A model generated the notes under the pieces. It was given only the letters and a program-made list of their open reading frames with translations. It ran no database searches and was not told the origin of the DNA. From contig NZ_WAJT01000002.1 in assembly GCF_009650605.1 (NCBI RefSeq), positions 496,001-560,000 on the forward strand: a stretch of 64,000 nucleotides of DNA. The letters are read 5' to 3'. Numbering within the stretch: position 1 is the stretch's first letter; each line of letters begins with the position of its first letter. Below are positions 52,297 to 60,815 of this stretch, one piece after another. Source of the stretch: Labrenzia sp. CE80. GTDB taxonomy: Bacteria; Pseudomonadota; Alphaproteobacteria; Rhizobiales; Stappiaceae. The position numbers were made by a program, and so were the translations under genes.

Positions 52297-53796
52297 ATGC
52301 TGATTGGAAAACACCTGATTGCCGGTAACTGGGTTGCAGGCGAGACAACTTTCGAAAACACACCGGTCGAAGGTGACCGGGATGTGTTCGCGGCCGGTTC
52401 ACCTGGTCATGTGAATGCAGCTGTTGAGGCTGCCGAAGAGGCTTTTGGGAGTTTCGGCTACAGTTCCCGCTCCAGCCGCGCCAAATTTCTGCGCGCCATT
52501 GCAGATCAGATCGAGGCTCGTGGGGACGAAATCACGGCGATCGGCACAAAGGAAACTGGTCTTCCGGCAGCACGTCTCAACGGAGAGCGTGGCCGGACTG
52601 TTGGACAGTTGAAGTTGTTCGCCGATCATATCGAAGCAGGCGACTACATGGACCGCCGTCATGATGAGGCTTTGCCAACACGTCAACCGCTGCCGCGCGC
52701 GGACCTAAAAATGGTTCAAAGGCCGATCGGCCCTGTCGCCGTCTTCGGAGCTTCTAACTTCCCGCTCGCCTTTTCGACCGCAGGTGGTGACACGGCGGCG
52801 GCATTGGCTGCGGGCTGTCCGGTTGTCGTCAAGGGGCACTCTGCGCATCCCGGGGTTGGTGACATTGTCGCGCAAGCCATCTTGGCTGCGATTAAGCAGT
52901 GCAATATTCACCCGGGTGTCTTTAGCCAGATTCAGGGGGGCAACCGTGCGGTGGGATCTGCACTTGTGCAACACCCATTGATCAAGGCTGTTGGCTTTAC
53001 CGGTTCACTTGGTGGTGGGCGAGCGTTGTTTGATCTTTGTGCAAGCCGCCCGGAGCCAATTCCGTTCTTTGGCGAACTCGGGTCAGTAAACCCGATGTTT
53101 ATTCTGGATCACGCGCTGAAAAACCGCGGCGCTGACATTGCAGCTGGTTGGGCTGGATCCTTGACGATGGGAGCAGGGCAGTTCTGTACTAATCCGGGTA
53201 TCGTGGTGGTCCAAAGCGGCGCTGAAGCAGAAGATTTTATCGAGACCGCGATTGAAAAGCTGAGTGAAATTGGACCGCAGGTGATGCTGACGGACGGGAT
53301 CGCGTCGGCTTATCATGCAGGCACCGCAGCAATGGCAGAAGCGGCTACCAACTTGTTGGGTTCAAATTGCTCCGGCCGCAACGCGGAACCTGTACTCTTG
53401 CGTGCAACTGCCGATGAGCTTCTTGCAAAGAAGAGCCTGATGCACGAGGTCTTCGGTCCACTAGGTCTGATTGTCACGGTGAAAGATGAACAAGAACGTC
53501 TGTCAATCGCCAAAGCACTTGAAGGCCAGCTGACCTGCACTTTGCTGATGGATGATGAAGACACGAAAAGTGGGCAAGCACTCGTTCCGGTATTGGAACG
53601 CAAGGCAGGTCGGCTTCTGGTTAACGGATTCCCGACGGGTGTGGAGGTTTCCGATACGATGGTGCATGGCGGACCTTATCCGGCATCGACCAACTTCGGA
53701 GCCACGTCGGTTGGAACGCTTTCCATTCGCCGCTTTCTGCGACCGGTCTGTTACCAGAACATGCCGGACGCCTTGTTGCCGATGGATTTGGTATAG
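52297..53796 (+). CDS. Aldehyde dehydrogenase, 2,5-dioxovalerate (alpha-ketoglutaric semialdehyde) type
   Basis: 499-residue ALDH of the KGSADH-like group. Visible landmarks: GPVAVFGASNFPLAFSTAGGDTAAALAAGCPVVVKGH (Lys of the cofactor site, split in context), GFTGSLGGGRALFDL, FFGELGSVNP (general base Glu) and AGQFCTNPG (nucleophile Cys). The C-terminal part with FPTGVEVSDTMVHGGPYPAST is typical of this group, whose best-known members make 2-oxoglutarate from its semialdehyde in sugar-acid or hydroxyproline breakdown. No sugar-acid dehydratase is here, so the true substrate is open. Last gene of the operon. Confidence 0.88.
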   Translation: MLIGKHLIAGNWVAGETTFENTPVEGDRDVFAAGSPGHVNAAVEAAEEAFGSFGYSSRSSRAKFLRAIADQIEARGDEITAIGTKETGLPAARLNGERGRTVGQLKLFADHIEAGDYMDRRHDEALPTRQPLPRADLKMVQRPIGPVAVFGASNFPLAFSTAGGDTAAALAAGCPVVVKGHSAHPGVGDIVAQAILAAIKQCNIHPGVFSQIQGGNRAVGSALVQHPLIKAVGFTGSLGGGRALFDLCASRPEPIPFFGELGSVNPMFILDHALKNRGADIAAGWAGSLTMGAGQFCTNPGIVVVQSGAEAEDFIETAIEKLSEIGPQVMLTDGIASAYHAGTAAMAEAATNLLGSNCSGRNAEPVLLRATADELLAKKSLMHEVFGPLGLIVTVKDEQERLSIAKALEGQLTCTLLMDDEDTKSGQALVPVLERKAGRLLVNGFPTGVEVSDTMVHGGPYPASTNFGATSVGTLSIRRFLRPVCYQNMPDALLPMDLV

Positions 53797-54589
53797 CGTC
53801 ATTCCAAAAGCGGTCTCAGGTCGGACTGGATTTTGAACGCCGGTTTTTCCGGCTTGGACTCTGATGGGCGCTCTAGATCGGGTCCGGCCCAGGGAACGTG
53901 GTTTGATCAATCGGTGGCAGTCGTAGAGGCAGCCATCGATGCAGGCTTCAACATGATCAATACGTCCGCTCGGATGAGTGCTTGAATATGGAAAAGTAGC
54001 AACGTTAGCCGAAGCCGCATATCGCTTTTGTGGCGCGCAAGTTCATTTGCATCCGTCTTATGAGAGAAGCCAGCTTGTCTTAGTATTGAGCTGGATATCT
54101 TTTTGGTGGCGGCCTGAGCAAGGAGAGCCGGAATGAGTGTGTGTTTTTGACTTCGCTCCGCCACGCAGCAGGTCGCAGCTAAAGGGCCAGGTTGCGCCCT
54201 CATGTCGGAGGGTAAGGTAGTATGAGTGGCTTCCCAAAAGCGGACTTGAGTTTTCTGAAACTCAGCTAGGGGAGGTGCCTTGTTTCATCAATGGGCGTTG
54301 ACAGTGGCCTGATCCCCTACGTCGACCGAATGCCGTTTCTTAGAGTTCGGGCAATTGGAACACGATCCAACATTGCCTCGCTTTGTGCTAGAGGTTTCTT
54401 GGTTTTGGCGTGCAGCCTCCGAACGCCGAGTGGCGCACGTTGTGGCCGGACGGCGAAGGCCTTCACTCAAACCGCTCCGCACCCTAGGTTTTGCCGGTTT
54501 GATGCTCCTCATAGCCGTCCTGACCTTCAACCTCATAGGTGATCACCTGCGCGATCTCATCGCGCCAACACACCGATTTCGGATCAAAC
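53797..54589. other. Stretch of gene remnants downstream of the TTT operon
   Basis: 793 bases with no intact gene. A GCCGG-TTTTT-CCGGC hairpin lies at 53839-53853 (no T-run after it). Two protein-like fragments are described separately. A small hairpin GAGTTT-TCTG-AAACTC is at 54248-54263. The region looks like the residue of deletions. Confidence 0.5.
53914..53985 (+). pseudogene. Possible aldo/keto reductase fragment
   Basis: The frame reads VAVVEAAIDAGFNMINTSAR and stops at TGA 53983. It resembles the early AKR segment 'xLxxAxDAGxNFIDTAxxY', with the catalytic Asp position changed to Asn. No start or rest of the gene is found. Low confidence. Confidence 0.3.
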
Positions 54590-54600
54590 ATGTCATTTGA
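54466..54600 (+). pseudogene. Remnant of an ABC transporter permease C-terminus (DppC/OppC-like)
   Basis: The frame reads GLMLLIAVLTFNLIGDHLRD followed by LIAPTHRF and a stop at 54600. This closely matches the C-terminal tail of DppC-type peptide permeases (typical FNLLGDxLRDxLDP). The rest of the permease is missing. It overlaps the start of the next DMT gene by 11 bases. Confidence 0.45.
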
Positions 54601-55483
54601 TTTCAAAGGCATCAGCCTGCGCGTTGGCGCTACGTTCTTTTTCACGCTCATGGTGCTCTTTATCAAGTGGCTGGCCGATGAGATCCCTGTCGGTCAAGTC
54701 GTGTTTTTCCGCAGTGCCTTTGCGATGGTGCCTTTGGTTCTGTTTCTGATTTGGACGAGGGAGTTCCCTTCCGGCCTCAAAACGCAGCGTCCTGGTAGGC
54801 ATGTGGCCCGATGCTTCCTTGGATGCCTCGCCATGTTCGCCAGCTTCGCCAGCCTAAAATATCTGCCTTTGTCGCATGCATCGATTATCGGCTACATGGC
54901 TCCAATACTTGCGGTTGCCCTTGCTGCAGTCCTGCTGAAGGAGAGGGTCAGCGGCGCTCGCTGGTTTGGCGTCCTTTTCGGCTTTGCGGGCATACTGGTG
55001 TTGATTCTGCCAACTGCTTCCAGTGCCCATATGGATACGACTTATCTGACCGGCGTAGGTCTTGCCCTGGCCATGGCGGTGCTGACCGCAGGAGCCAAGA
55101 TCCAGATCCGCAGTCTTGCCTTGACGGAAAACGCGGGCGCCATTGCGTTCTACTTTGCGCTCACCTGCACAGTCGCCGGCATGGTCACATTGCCATTCGA
55201 CTGGGTTTGGCCTAGCTGGCAGCAGCTGGGTCTTCTGGTCTGCACCGGATTTGCGGGAGGCATCGCCCACATCCTGATGACTCTCAGTTATCAGTACAGC
55301 GAGATCTCAAAACTAGCGGCTTTCGAGTATCTTTCACTGGTCTTCGCGGTCATCGCCGATGTCCTCTTTTTCAATATCCTGCCCGGTGTCGCCTTTTACG
55401 CTGCGGCCGCCTGCATCATCTGCTCGACGCTCGTTGTGGCTCTCAAGGATCGCGCGCCGAAGGTCGAGCCAGCCCTGCGGTGA
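54590..55483 (+). CDS. EamA/DMT-superfamily transporter (second copy type)
   Basis: 297-residue, ten-segment DMT transporter of the RhaT/S-adenosylmethionine-type group: GATFFFTLMVLFIKWLADEIPVGQVVFFRSAFAMVPL, KYLPLSHASIIGYMAPILAVALAAVLLKERVSGARW (split in context) and SYQYSEISKLAAFEYLSLVFAVIADVLFFNILPG. ATG 54590 is preceded by CGGATCAAAC; a reading from 54539 adds residues belonging to the remnant above. The substrate is unknown. Confidence 0.87.
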   Translation: MSFDFKGISLRVGATFFFTLMVLFIKWLADEIPVGQVVFFRSAFAMVPLVLFLIWTREFPSGLKTQRPGRHVARCFLGCLAMFASFASLKYLPLSHASIIGYMAPILAVALAAVLLKERVSGARWFGVLFGFAGILVLILPTASSAHMDTTYLTGVGLALAMAVLTAGAKIQIRSLALTENAGAIAFYFALTCTVAGMVTLPFDWVWPSWQQLGLLVCTGFAGGIAHILMTLSYQYSEISKLAAFEYLSLVFAVIADVLFFNILPGVAFYAAAACIICSTLVVALKDRAPKVEPALR

Positions 55484-55555
55484 CTGACTTTGCCGCACCA
55501 ATGATTGTTACTGCAGGACGAACACAGTTGGTCATGCCGTGTCCGTGATTGCTTT

Positions 55556-56032
55556 TTATAACTGGGTCGGATTTGGCGCGTCGCCGTATACTTCTACCGG
55601 GTCAAAGACCTTCTCTGTTTCGGTAAAGCTCAGTTCAATTTGCCCTGCTGCCTTTGTAACCGGGACTGCCCGATAAAAGCAGGACCGATACCCTACGTGG
55701 CAACTGGCATTGCCTTGAATTGCGACGCGCAACCAAACAGCGTCCTGATCATCGTCGATCCGGATTTGGACCACTTTCTGGATGAGGCCGCTGGTCGCCC
55801 CCTTGTGCCAAAGACACTTCCGGCTGCGGCTCCAATAGTGGGCTTCGCCGGTTCTGATCGTTTGCAACAAGGCGTTCTCGTTCATCACGCCCATCATCAA
55901 CACTTCGCCGGTTTCAGCATCCGTTGTAACAACGGGAAGCAATCCATCACCATCGAATTTCGGTGCGAGGAGCTTGCCTTCTTCGACTTGTTCAACCGAG
56001 ATGCGGTTGGCGAAAGGGGGATGCTCAACCAT
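55556..56032 (-). CDS. hisI: Phosphoribosyl-AMP cyclohydrolase
   Basis: Zinc-dependent third step of histidine synthesis. Motifs: AHYWSRSRKCLWHKGATSG (usual SRSRxxLWxKGxTSG), IDDDQDAVWLRV (Asp ligands for Mg) and NASCHVGYRSCFYR (Cys ligands for Zn, CHxGxxxC). Length 158 aa, slightly longer than stand-alone HisI because of a ~25-residue N-terminus. Its ATG overlaps the folE stop by one base (TGATG). The folE-hisI pair is common in Rhizobiales. Confidence 0.94.
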   Translation of the reverse strand: MVEHPPFANRISVEQVEEGKLLAPKFDGDGLLPVVTTDAETGEVLMMGVMNENALLQTIRTGEAHYWSRSRKCLWHKGATSGLIQKVVQIRIDDDQDAVWLRVAIQGNASCHVGYRSCFYRAVPVTKAAGQIELSFTETEKVFDPVEVYGDAPNPTQL

Positions 56033-56670
56033 CAGCCCATTCCTCCGTTCGTCATCGGTATTGTGGACAGAAAGTCTCGGCGAAGTTCCGCGTCGGTTTG
56101 AAATTCCCCGAGAAGTTTACGGGTCAGCATGGAAACGCCTGGCTTCTTGATGCCCCGGGTGGTCATACACATGTGGGCGGCTTCAATGACAACGGCAACG
56201 CCACGCGGCTGAAGCACCTTCTGTATGGTATCAGCGATTTGCGAGGTCAGTGTTTCCTGAATCTGGAGACGTTTCGCATAGACCTCAACCACACGTGCAA
56301 GCTTGCTGATGCCGACAACGCGGCTGGCTGGAAGGTAGGCGATATGTACTTTTCCGATTATTGGAACAACGTGGTGTTCGCAGTGTGACTCCAGCCGCAT
56401 GTTCCTAAGGACGATCAGGTCGTCATAGTCATCCGTCTCTTCGAATGTGCGGGCAAGCAGCTCCGCAGGATCGATGTTGTATCCTTCGAAGAATTCTTCA
56501 TAGGAGCGAACAACGCGGGCTGGCGTATCCATCAACCCTTCGCGCTCCGGATCGTCGCCGCTCCACTCCAGCAGAACGCGCACAGCGGCCTCGGCATCTT
56601 CGCGCGAGGGGCGTAGCCCATGCTCTTTTCTGTATTTTGCCAAAGCCGCAACACTCGCCGCGTAAGTCAT
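56032..56670 (-). CDS. folE: GTP cyclohydrolase I (FolE, zinc type)
   Basis: Makes dihydroneopterin triphosphate for folate. Type IA features: RVVRSYEEFFEGYNIDP, RNMRLESHCEHHVVPIIGKVHIAYLP (Cys and His Zn ligands), GISKLARVVEVYAKRLQIQETLTSQIAD and AAHMCMTTRGIKKPG (second Cys ligand). Length 212 aa is normal. It is upstream of hisI and divergent from a metal-chaperone operon, with a Zur-box-like palindrome in the shared 248-base gap. Confidence 0.95.
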   Translation of the reverse strand: MTYAASVAALAKYRKEHGLRPSREDAEAAVRVLLEWSGDDPEREGLMDTPARVVRSYEEFFEGYNIDPAELLARTFEETDDYDDLIVLRNMRLESHCEHHVVPIIGKVHIAYLPASRVVGISKLARVVEVYAKRLQIQETLTSQIADTIQKVLQPRGVAVVIEAAHMCMTTRGIKKPGVSMLTRKLLGEFQTDAELRRDFLSTIPMTNGGMG

Positions 56671-56852
56671 GCTCTTTGAGACCTCATTCGTTGATACTAA
56701 GTGCCGTGGCAGCGTGTGTGTCTCTGCCGTCAGTCAAGGGCCCGATACTGAAGGTGGTCAAGTGTTGGCTCGGTTCAGTCGGTCAGCGACCTCGCATCCA
56801 CGTTGTCTGCATCATGAGCGGACAAACCAGATCCAAGGTTCCTTGATTTCAT

Positions 56853-56874
56853 GGTGATACGATATAACATAACC
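56853..56874. promoter_or_regulatory. Putative Zur box upstream of the COG0523 operon
   Basis: GGTGATACGATATAACATAACC is an imperfect palindrome of half-site GTnATGnTAT, resembling alphaproteobacterial Zur boxes (recalled consensus with ATGTTATA/TATAACAT). It agrees with the site at 60176-60196 (reverse strand) at 17 of 23 aligned positions. It lies 45 bases before the NTF2-like gene and 183 bases before folE. Confidence 0.55.
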
Positions 56875-56918
56875 AATGAAGATGGAAATGGGCTGAAGGC
56901 TGATTCCTGAAATCGGCT

Positions 56919-57413
56919 GTGCGGAACAGGTGTATTTTGGAAGCTGTCGACAGCGAAGCCGGTACCGCCGAACGAATCCAGGGGCGAAAGTTGCGACACG
57001 ATATTGTTGAAGAACCTCAAGCTTGCGAAGACCCTAGCTTCAGCGCAGCCCGCGCAACCTTGATGCAATGGACGGAGGCGGTGGCTTCCGGACGCGTTGA
57101 CGACATCGTGAAACTTTACGCGCCAGACGCGATTCTCGTACCCACCTTATCCAATGAGGTCATTGTGACTGCTGAAGGCCGCCATCGCTATTTCGAGTTC
57201 CTCGTGTCGGACGGAGGTCCTGCGTGCGACGTAGTCCAGGAAGAATACCGGATCGATCAAAGGCGTGACACTGTTACAATTGGCGGCATATACACCTTCT
57301 GCTTCCGCAGACCGGGCGGCGAAGAAATAGTGCCTGCCCGTTTTATGTTTACGTTCGAGGAAGTTAACGGGCACTGGCTGATATGTGGCCATCATTCATC
57401 CCGTTTTGTCTAG
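56919..57413 (+). CDS. NTF2-like/SgcJ-type small protein (DUF4440-like)
   Basis: 164-residue protein with a cystatin-like alpha+beta-barrel: TLMQWTEAVASGRVDDIVKLYAPDAILVPTLSN, then RHRYFEFLVSDGGPACDV and ARFMFTFEEVNGHWLICGHHSSRF, typical of calcium/calmodulin-kinase-II association-like or SgcJ/EcaC domains. Such domains bind small ligands or stabilise complexes. The GTG start 56919 is uncertain; TTG 56937 would drop six residues. It is 57 bases before a COG0523 gene and downstream of the Zur-like box, so a metal-related role is inferred. Confidence 0.75.
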   Translation: MRNRCILEAVDSEAGTAERIQGRKLRHDIVEEPQACEDPSFSAARATLMQWTEAVASGRVDDIVKLYAPDAILVPTLSNEVIVTAEGRHRYFEFLVSDGGPACDVVQEEYRIDQRRDTVTIGGIYTFCFRRPGGEEIVPARFMFTFEEVNGHWLICGHHSSRFV

Positions 57414-57470
57414 TACTAGCTGTGCACGACCGAACGCCAAAATGGCGATCAAGCAAGTGATTGGGTATCC

Positions 57471-58646
57471 ATGGCACCTCCAGAACGCATACCCGTATTT
57501 TTATTGAGCGGCTTTCTGGGTTCTGGAAAGTCGACGCTGTTGAACGCGTTTTTGACCGATCCCAACGTGCAAGACACCGCTGTCGTCATCAATGAATTCG
57601 GAGATGTTCCGGTCGATCATCTGCTTGTGCGCCATGGGGAGACGCAGATCAGCCAGGTGTCGACCGGCTGTCTTTGCTGCTCGGACACAACGGATATTCG
57701 GAAGGTTCTCGATGATCTTCGCAAGGCAAAACTGGAAGGGGTGACCGGTCGCTTTTCGCGAGTGATCGTCGAGATGAGTGGACTCGGTGACCCGGCCCCT
57801 CTGGTCAATGCTTTGTCCAAACCGACCGGGGCCGACAGTCAACGGCCTGAGGATACCAGCTTTGTTGATTTCTACCTGGCAGGTGTTGTGACACTCTTCG
57901 ATGCAGTTGCGGGCGGTATGTCGATCGAAAATCATTTCGAAGCACTAAAACAGATTGCCTTCGCCGACCGGATTGTCCTGACAAAGACGGACCTGGTAAC
58001 GGGCGTCCATGACAGGCTCGACGCCGGCCAACTCGCGCACGAATTGCGTGAACTCAACCTTGGCGCGGAAATCGTCGATCGGCAAGCAGTCAACTTTTCG
58101 AGTTTGTTTTCTCCAAGACCCTATTCGGAGATCGAACGTGGCGAAGACGTCGCCGGTTGGTTGGCTTTGGAAGCCGCCTTGGCGCTGGAAGCGCATCACG
58201 GTGCGCGATCAGAAATGACAGATGTTAATCGCAGGCACGGGGCAGGAATTAGCACCTTCAGCATTGTCCATGACAAGGCACTTTCACAGAAAAAATTCGA
58301 CGAATTCCTGACGCTTCTTCGAAAGTCAGCCGGACATAGACTGCTTCGTGTCAAGGGAATCGTTGCCACTGAAGAAACGCCCGACGAACCGCTGATCGTC
58401 CATGCCGTACAACATACCGTTTCAAGTCCTGTCCGGCTGAGCAGCTGGCCGGATGATGATCGGCGGACCCGGCTTGTCTTTATCACGGATGGTATTGATC
58501 CCGCTCCGGTGCGGGACTTGTTCTCAGTCGTGATTAACAGGGAGCCCTTTTCCTTCAGAACATTCGTCAAAAACGCAGTCAACGCAGCGAGAGCGTCGTT
58601 TTTGCGGACTTTCCCATGTCTCACCCGTTTGTCTCGGAGACCGTAA
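57471..58646 (+). CDS. COG0523/CobW-type GTPase (first of two)
   Basis: 391-residue metal-chaperone-type GTPase. Walker A is GFLGSGKSTLLNAFL, the switch region VINEFGDVPVDHLLV, the metal motif is C67-L-C69-C70 in STGCLCC, Walker B EMSGLGDPAPLV, and the guanine motif TKTD. The C-terminal CobW_C domain (about 265-370) is present but lacks a His-rich patch. Relatives move zinc, cobalt or iron to client enzymes. It is downstream of an NTF2-like gene and overlaps the next GTPase gene (TAATG). The Zur-like box upstream favours zinc; the adjacent cobalamin riboswitch region keeps cobalt open. Confidence 0.9.
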   Translation: MAPPERIPVFLLSGFLGSGKSTLLNAFLTDPNVQDTAVVINEFGDVPVDHLLVRHGETQISQVSTGCLCCSDTTDIRKVLDDLRKAKLEGVTGRFSRVIVEMSGLGDPAPLVNALSKPTGADSQRPEDTSFVDFYLAGVVTLFDAVAGGMSIENHFEALKQIAFADRIVLTKTDLVTGVHDRLDAGQLAHELRELNLGAEIVDRQAVNFSSLFSPRPYSEIERGEDVAGWLALEAALALEAHHGARSEMTDVNRRHGAGISTFSIVHDKALSQKKFDEFLTLLRKSAGHRLLRVKGIVATEETPDEPLIVHAVQHTVSSPVRLSSWPDDDRRTRLVFITDGIDPAPVRDLFSVVINREPFSFRTFVKNAVNAARASFLRTFPCLTRLSRRP

Positions 58647-59635
58647 TGAACGCTTTGGAAAAAACACCTGTTACCGTACTCACCGGCTACCTCGGTGCGG
58701 GCAAGACCACTTTGCTCAATCGCATACTTTCAGAGAACCACGGAAAAAAATACGCGGTCATCGTCAATGAATTCGGCGATGTTGGCATCGACAATGATCT
58801 CGTAGTCGACGCCGATGAAGAAGTCTTCGAGATGAACAACGGATGTATCTGCTGCACGGTGCGCGGCGATCTTATCCGCATTATCGAGGGGTTGATGAAG
58901 CGGCAGAACCACTTTGACGGAATCTTGATCGAAACGACAGGTCTTGCTGATCCGGCACCTGTCGCCCAAACCTTCTTTGTTGACGACGACGTGCAATCAA
59001 AGACCAAGCTTGATGCGATTGTCACGGTCGTAGATGCCAGACATCTGCTTCAAGAGATCGACAAGGCCCATGAAGCTCAGGAACAACTGGCTTTCGCAGA
59101 CATTGTCCTTCTGAACAAGGTTGACCTGGTCGAGGAGCAAGAGCTTGTCGACGTCGAACAACGAATTCGCAGGATCAATCCAACGGCGGTCATTCATCGC
59201 AGTGAGCGATGCCAGATCGGACTGGATAAAATTCTTGAACGTGGCGCATTCGATCTCGACCGCGTTCTGGAAATCGAGCCGGAGTTTTTGAAGCACTTCC
59301 ACGATCATGATCATGATGACCATGTCACGAGTTTCTCTCTGCTCAGCGACAGTCCACTCGATCCTGAACAGTTCTTCCCCTGGATACAGACCATTGCTCA
59401 AAATCATGGCCAGGAGATGCTGCGAATGAAGGGGATCATCGCGTTTGAGAACGACGATGATCGTTTCGTGATGCAGGGCGTTCATATGCTGTTGGAGGGT
59501 GACCATCAGCAGCAATGGAAGGCAGATGAGCAGCGCACGACACGGCTGGTGTTCATTGGACGGGATCTGCCTCGAGAGGCGCTCGAAGAAGGATTTCGAA
59601 AATGCGTGGTTCAGGCACAGGTTGCGGTGGGATGA
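58646..59635 (+). CDS. COG0523/CobW-type GTPase with His-rich metal patch (second of two)
   Basis: 329-residue COG0523 GTPase, ZNG1/YjiA-like. Walker A is GYLGAGKTTLLNRIL, switch VNEFGDVGIDNDLV, metal motif C67-I-C69-C70 in NNGCICC, Walker B ETTGLADPAPVAQ, guanine motif NKVDL. Between the domains lies KHFHDHDHDDH (His217 to His226), a typical metal-binding patch that its neighbour lacks. ATG 58646 overlaps the preceding stop, with CGGAGA upstream. The two paralogues differ throughout, so they are not a recent duplication. It overlaps the next small gene by four bases. Confidence 0.92.
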   Translation: MNALEKTPVTVLTGYLGAGKTTLLNRILSENHGKKYAVIVNEFGDVGIDNDLVVDADEEVFEMNNGCICCTVRGDLIRIIEGLMKRQNHFDGILIETTGLADPAPVAQTFFVDDDVQSKTKLDAIVTVVDARHLLQEIDKAHEAQEQLAFADIVLLNKVDLVEEQELVDVEQRIRRINPTAVIHRSERCQIGLDKILERGAFDLDRVLEIEPEFLKHFHDHDHDDHVTSFSLLSDSPLDPEQFFPWIQTIAQNHGQEMLRMKGIIAFENDDDRFVMQGVHMLLEGDHQQQWKADEQRTTRLVFIGRDLPREALEEGFRKCVVQAQVAVG

Positions 59636-59907
59636 CCAAGTTCGACAATCCACTCGCGCCGAAATTTGGTCGTCTGAAAGACAAGTCTGCAGAGATCAAG
59701 GGGTGGGTCCGAGACCTGATGAACGTGCCGACGGACACTCCGATCACGGTCGCCGAATTGGCCTGCCGCGACGAGGGGTGTCCGGACATCGAGACGGTGA
59801 TCGGCGTACTTGAACCTGAAAAACCCATCACGAAAATTCGGGTTCATGCCACCATGACCGAAGTGACGAAGGCAAATATTGCTGAAGCCGCCGGTTTGAA
59901 ACAATAG
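59632..59907 (+). CDS. Small CX4C protein coupled to COG0523 GTPases
   Basis: 91-residue protein of unknown function. The N-terminal half is basic (KFGRLKDKSAEIKGWVRDLM), the centre has ELACRDEGCPDIETVIGVLE with Cys45 and Cys50, and the end is TEVTKANIAEAAGL. Small proteins with a C-x4-CPxxETVI motif recur in Rhizobiales (recalled, unchecked). Its ATG overlaps the GTPase stop (ATGA), so the two are made together. It could be a metal-receiving partner or client; that is inference. Confidence 0.75.
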   Translation: MTKFDNPLAPKFGRLKDKSAEIKGWVRDLMNVPTDTPITVAELACRDEGCPDIETVIGVLEPEKPITKIRVHATMTEVTKANIAEAAGLKQ

Positions 59908-60321
59908 ACTCCAAGATCTTCACCTTACGATCAGCGGCACCTTGGTGTCGTTGCTCTTCCGCGTCATTCTTCACGCCTGGCTGATGACGAGGAGGCAAAG
60001 TCTCTCCCTTAAGGAGCCAGTTTTTCAGGATTGATGAGGAGCAATTTCGCTCGCCGTGGTTGTTCAGACTCTGGTTCGTAGTGTTGTCTTACCGGCTTCC
60101 TGGAAGGTGGAGAGGGTTGCGACGGGAAAGCGTCGGTTGGGATCAGAATGAGTTGACACAACGAGATGTCAAAATGTAATGTTATAAAGTATCAACTGAA
60201 GCTTGGCGCTGTGTCGACAATTGCAGGGCGTCGAAATCGAAAGTTACTGCCGAATGCACCGCAGCCATGACCCTTTCAAGCGGCGCGTGTATCCTGACCA
60301 TCCAAGATCGAGAGAAGTCCA
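59908..60321. other. Non-coding stretch with a Zur-like box
   Basis: 414 bases between the CX4C protein gene and the 78-aa gene. No protein-like frame is found. It contains the palindrome at 60176-60196 and presumably the promoter of the 78-aa gene. Confidence 0.5.
60176..60196. promoter_or_regulatory. Second putative Zur box, upstream of the 78-aa gene
   Basis: GTAATGTTATAAAGTATCAA(C) carries one strong half-site GTAATGTTAT and a weaker inverted one. Its reverse complement aligns with the 56853 site: GnTGATACnnTATAACATnA then C. It lies 126 bases before ATG 60322. Confidence 0.5.
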
Positions 60322-60558
60322 ATGAGACTTTTGCGTACTTATGACGACTGGAAGCATTGCATAGTCGAAATCTGCAAGGTGCCGCTTTCAACTGACTATG
60401 TCACTGCGCGGTTGCAGGAGCTTCGCGACGAGCAGAACTTCAACACAAGGAAATTCATCAAAAGCTGGGGCGAGCAGCATCGACAACAGGTTGTCGCCTG
60501 GTTCGAACAGGCAGAGATTGAGCTGTCTCAAGCCGTTCCACGGAATGGCGAAACCTAG
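60322..60558 (+). CDS. Conserved-looking 78-residue protein of unknown function
   Basis: Short soluble, mostly helical protein: RLLRTYDDWKHCIVEICKVPL, then TARLQELRDEQNFNTRKFIKSWG and QVVAWFEQAEIELSQAV. GAGAGAAGTCCA precedes ATG 60322, a good ribosome site. I recall similar short proteins in Rhizobiales but know no function. The Zur-like box upstream suggests zinc control. It precedes a cobalamin riboswitch by ~260 bases and could be part of the same metal theme. Confidence 0.68.
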   Translation: MRLLRTYDDWKHCIVEICKVPLSTDYVTARLQELRDEQNFNTRKFIKSWGEQHRQQVVAWFEQAEIELSQAVPRNGET

Positions 60559-60815
60559 ACCAACCACGTACCCGGCAATTGCGTGCAATCTTGGTTCAGG
60601 GATTACTCTTGTCACATTAAATGTCGTGTATTTCCAATAGCTTATCGAGATCGGAATATCTTCAGATTGTTGCGAGACGGGTGGCTCTGAGATTAGGTGG
60701 GGTAATTTAGCTTTTAGGATTGGCTGCGAAAGGTCGGGCTCGACGGGTCTTAGGATACATATTTCATTGGTCTGTGCTCGTTGACTTTAGGTCTTAAAGC
60801 CGCTTCAACACTCAT

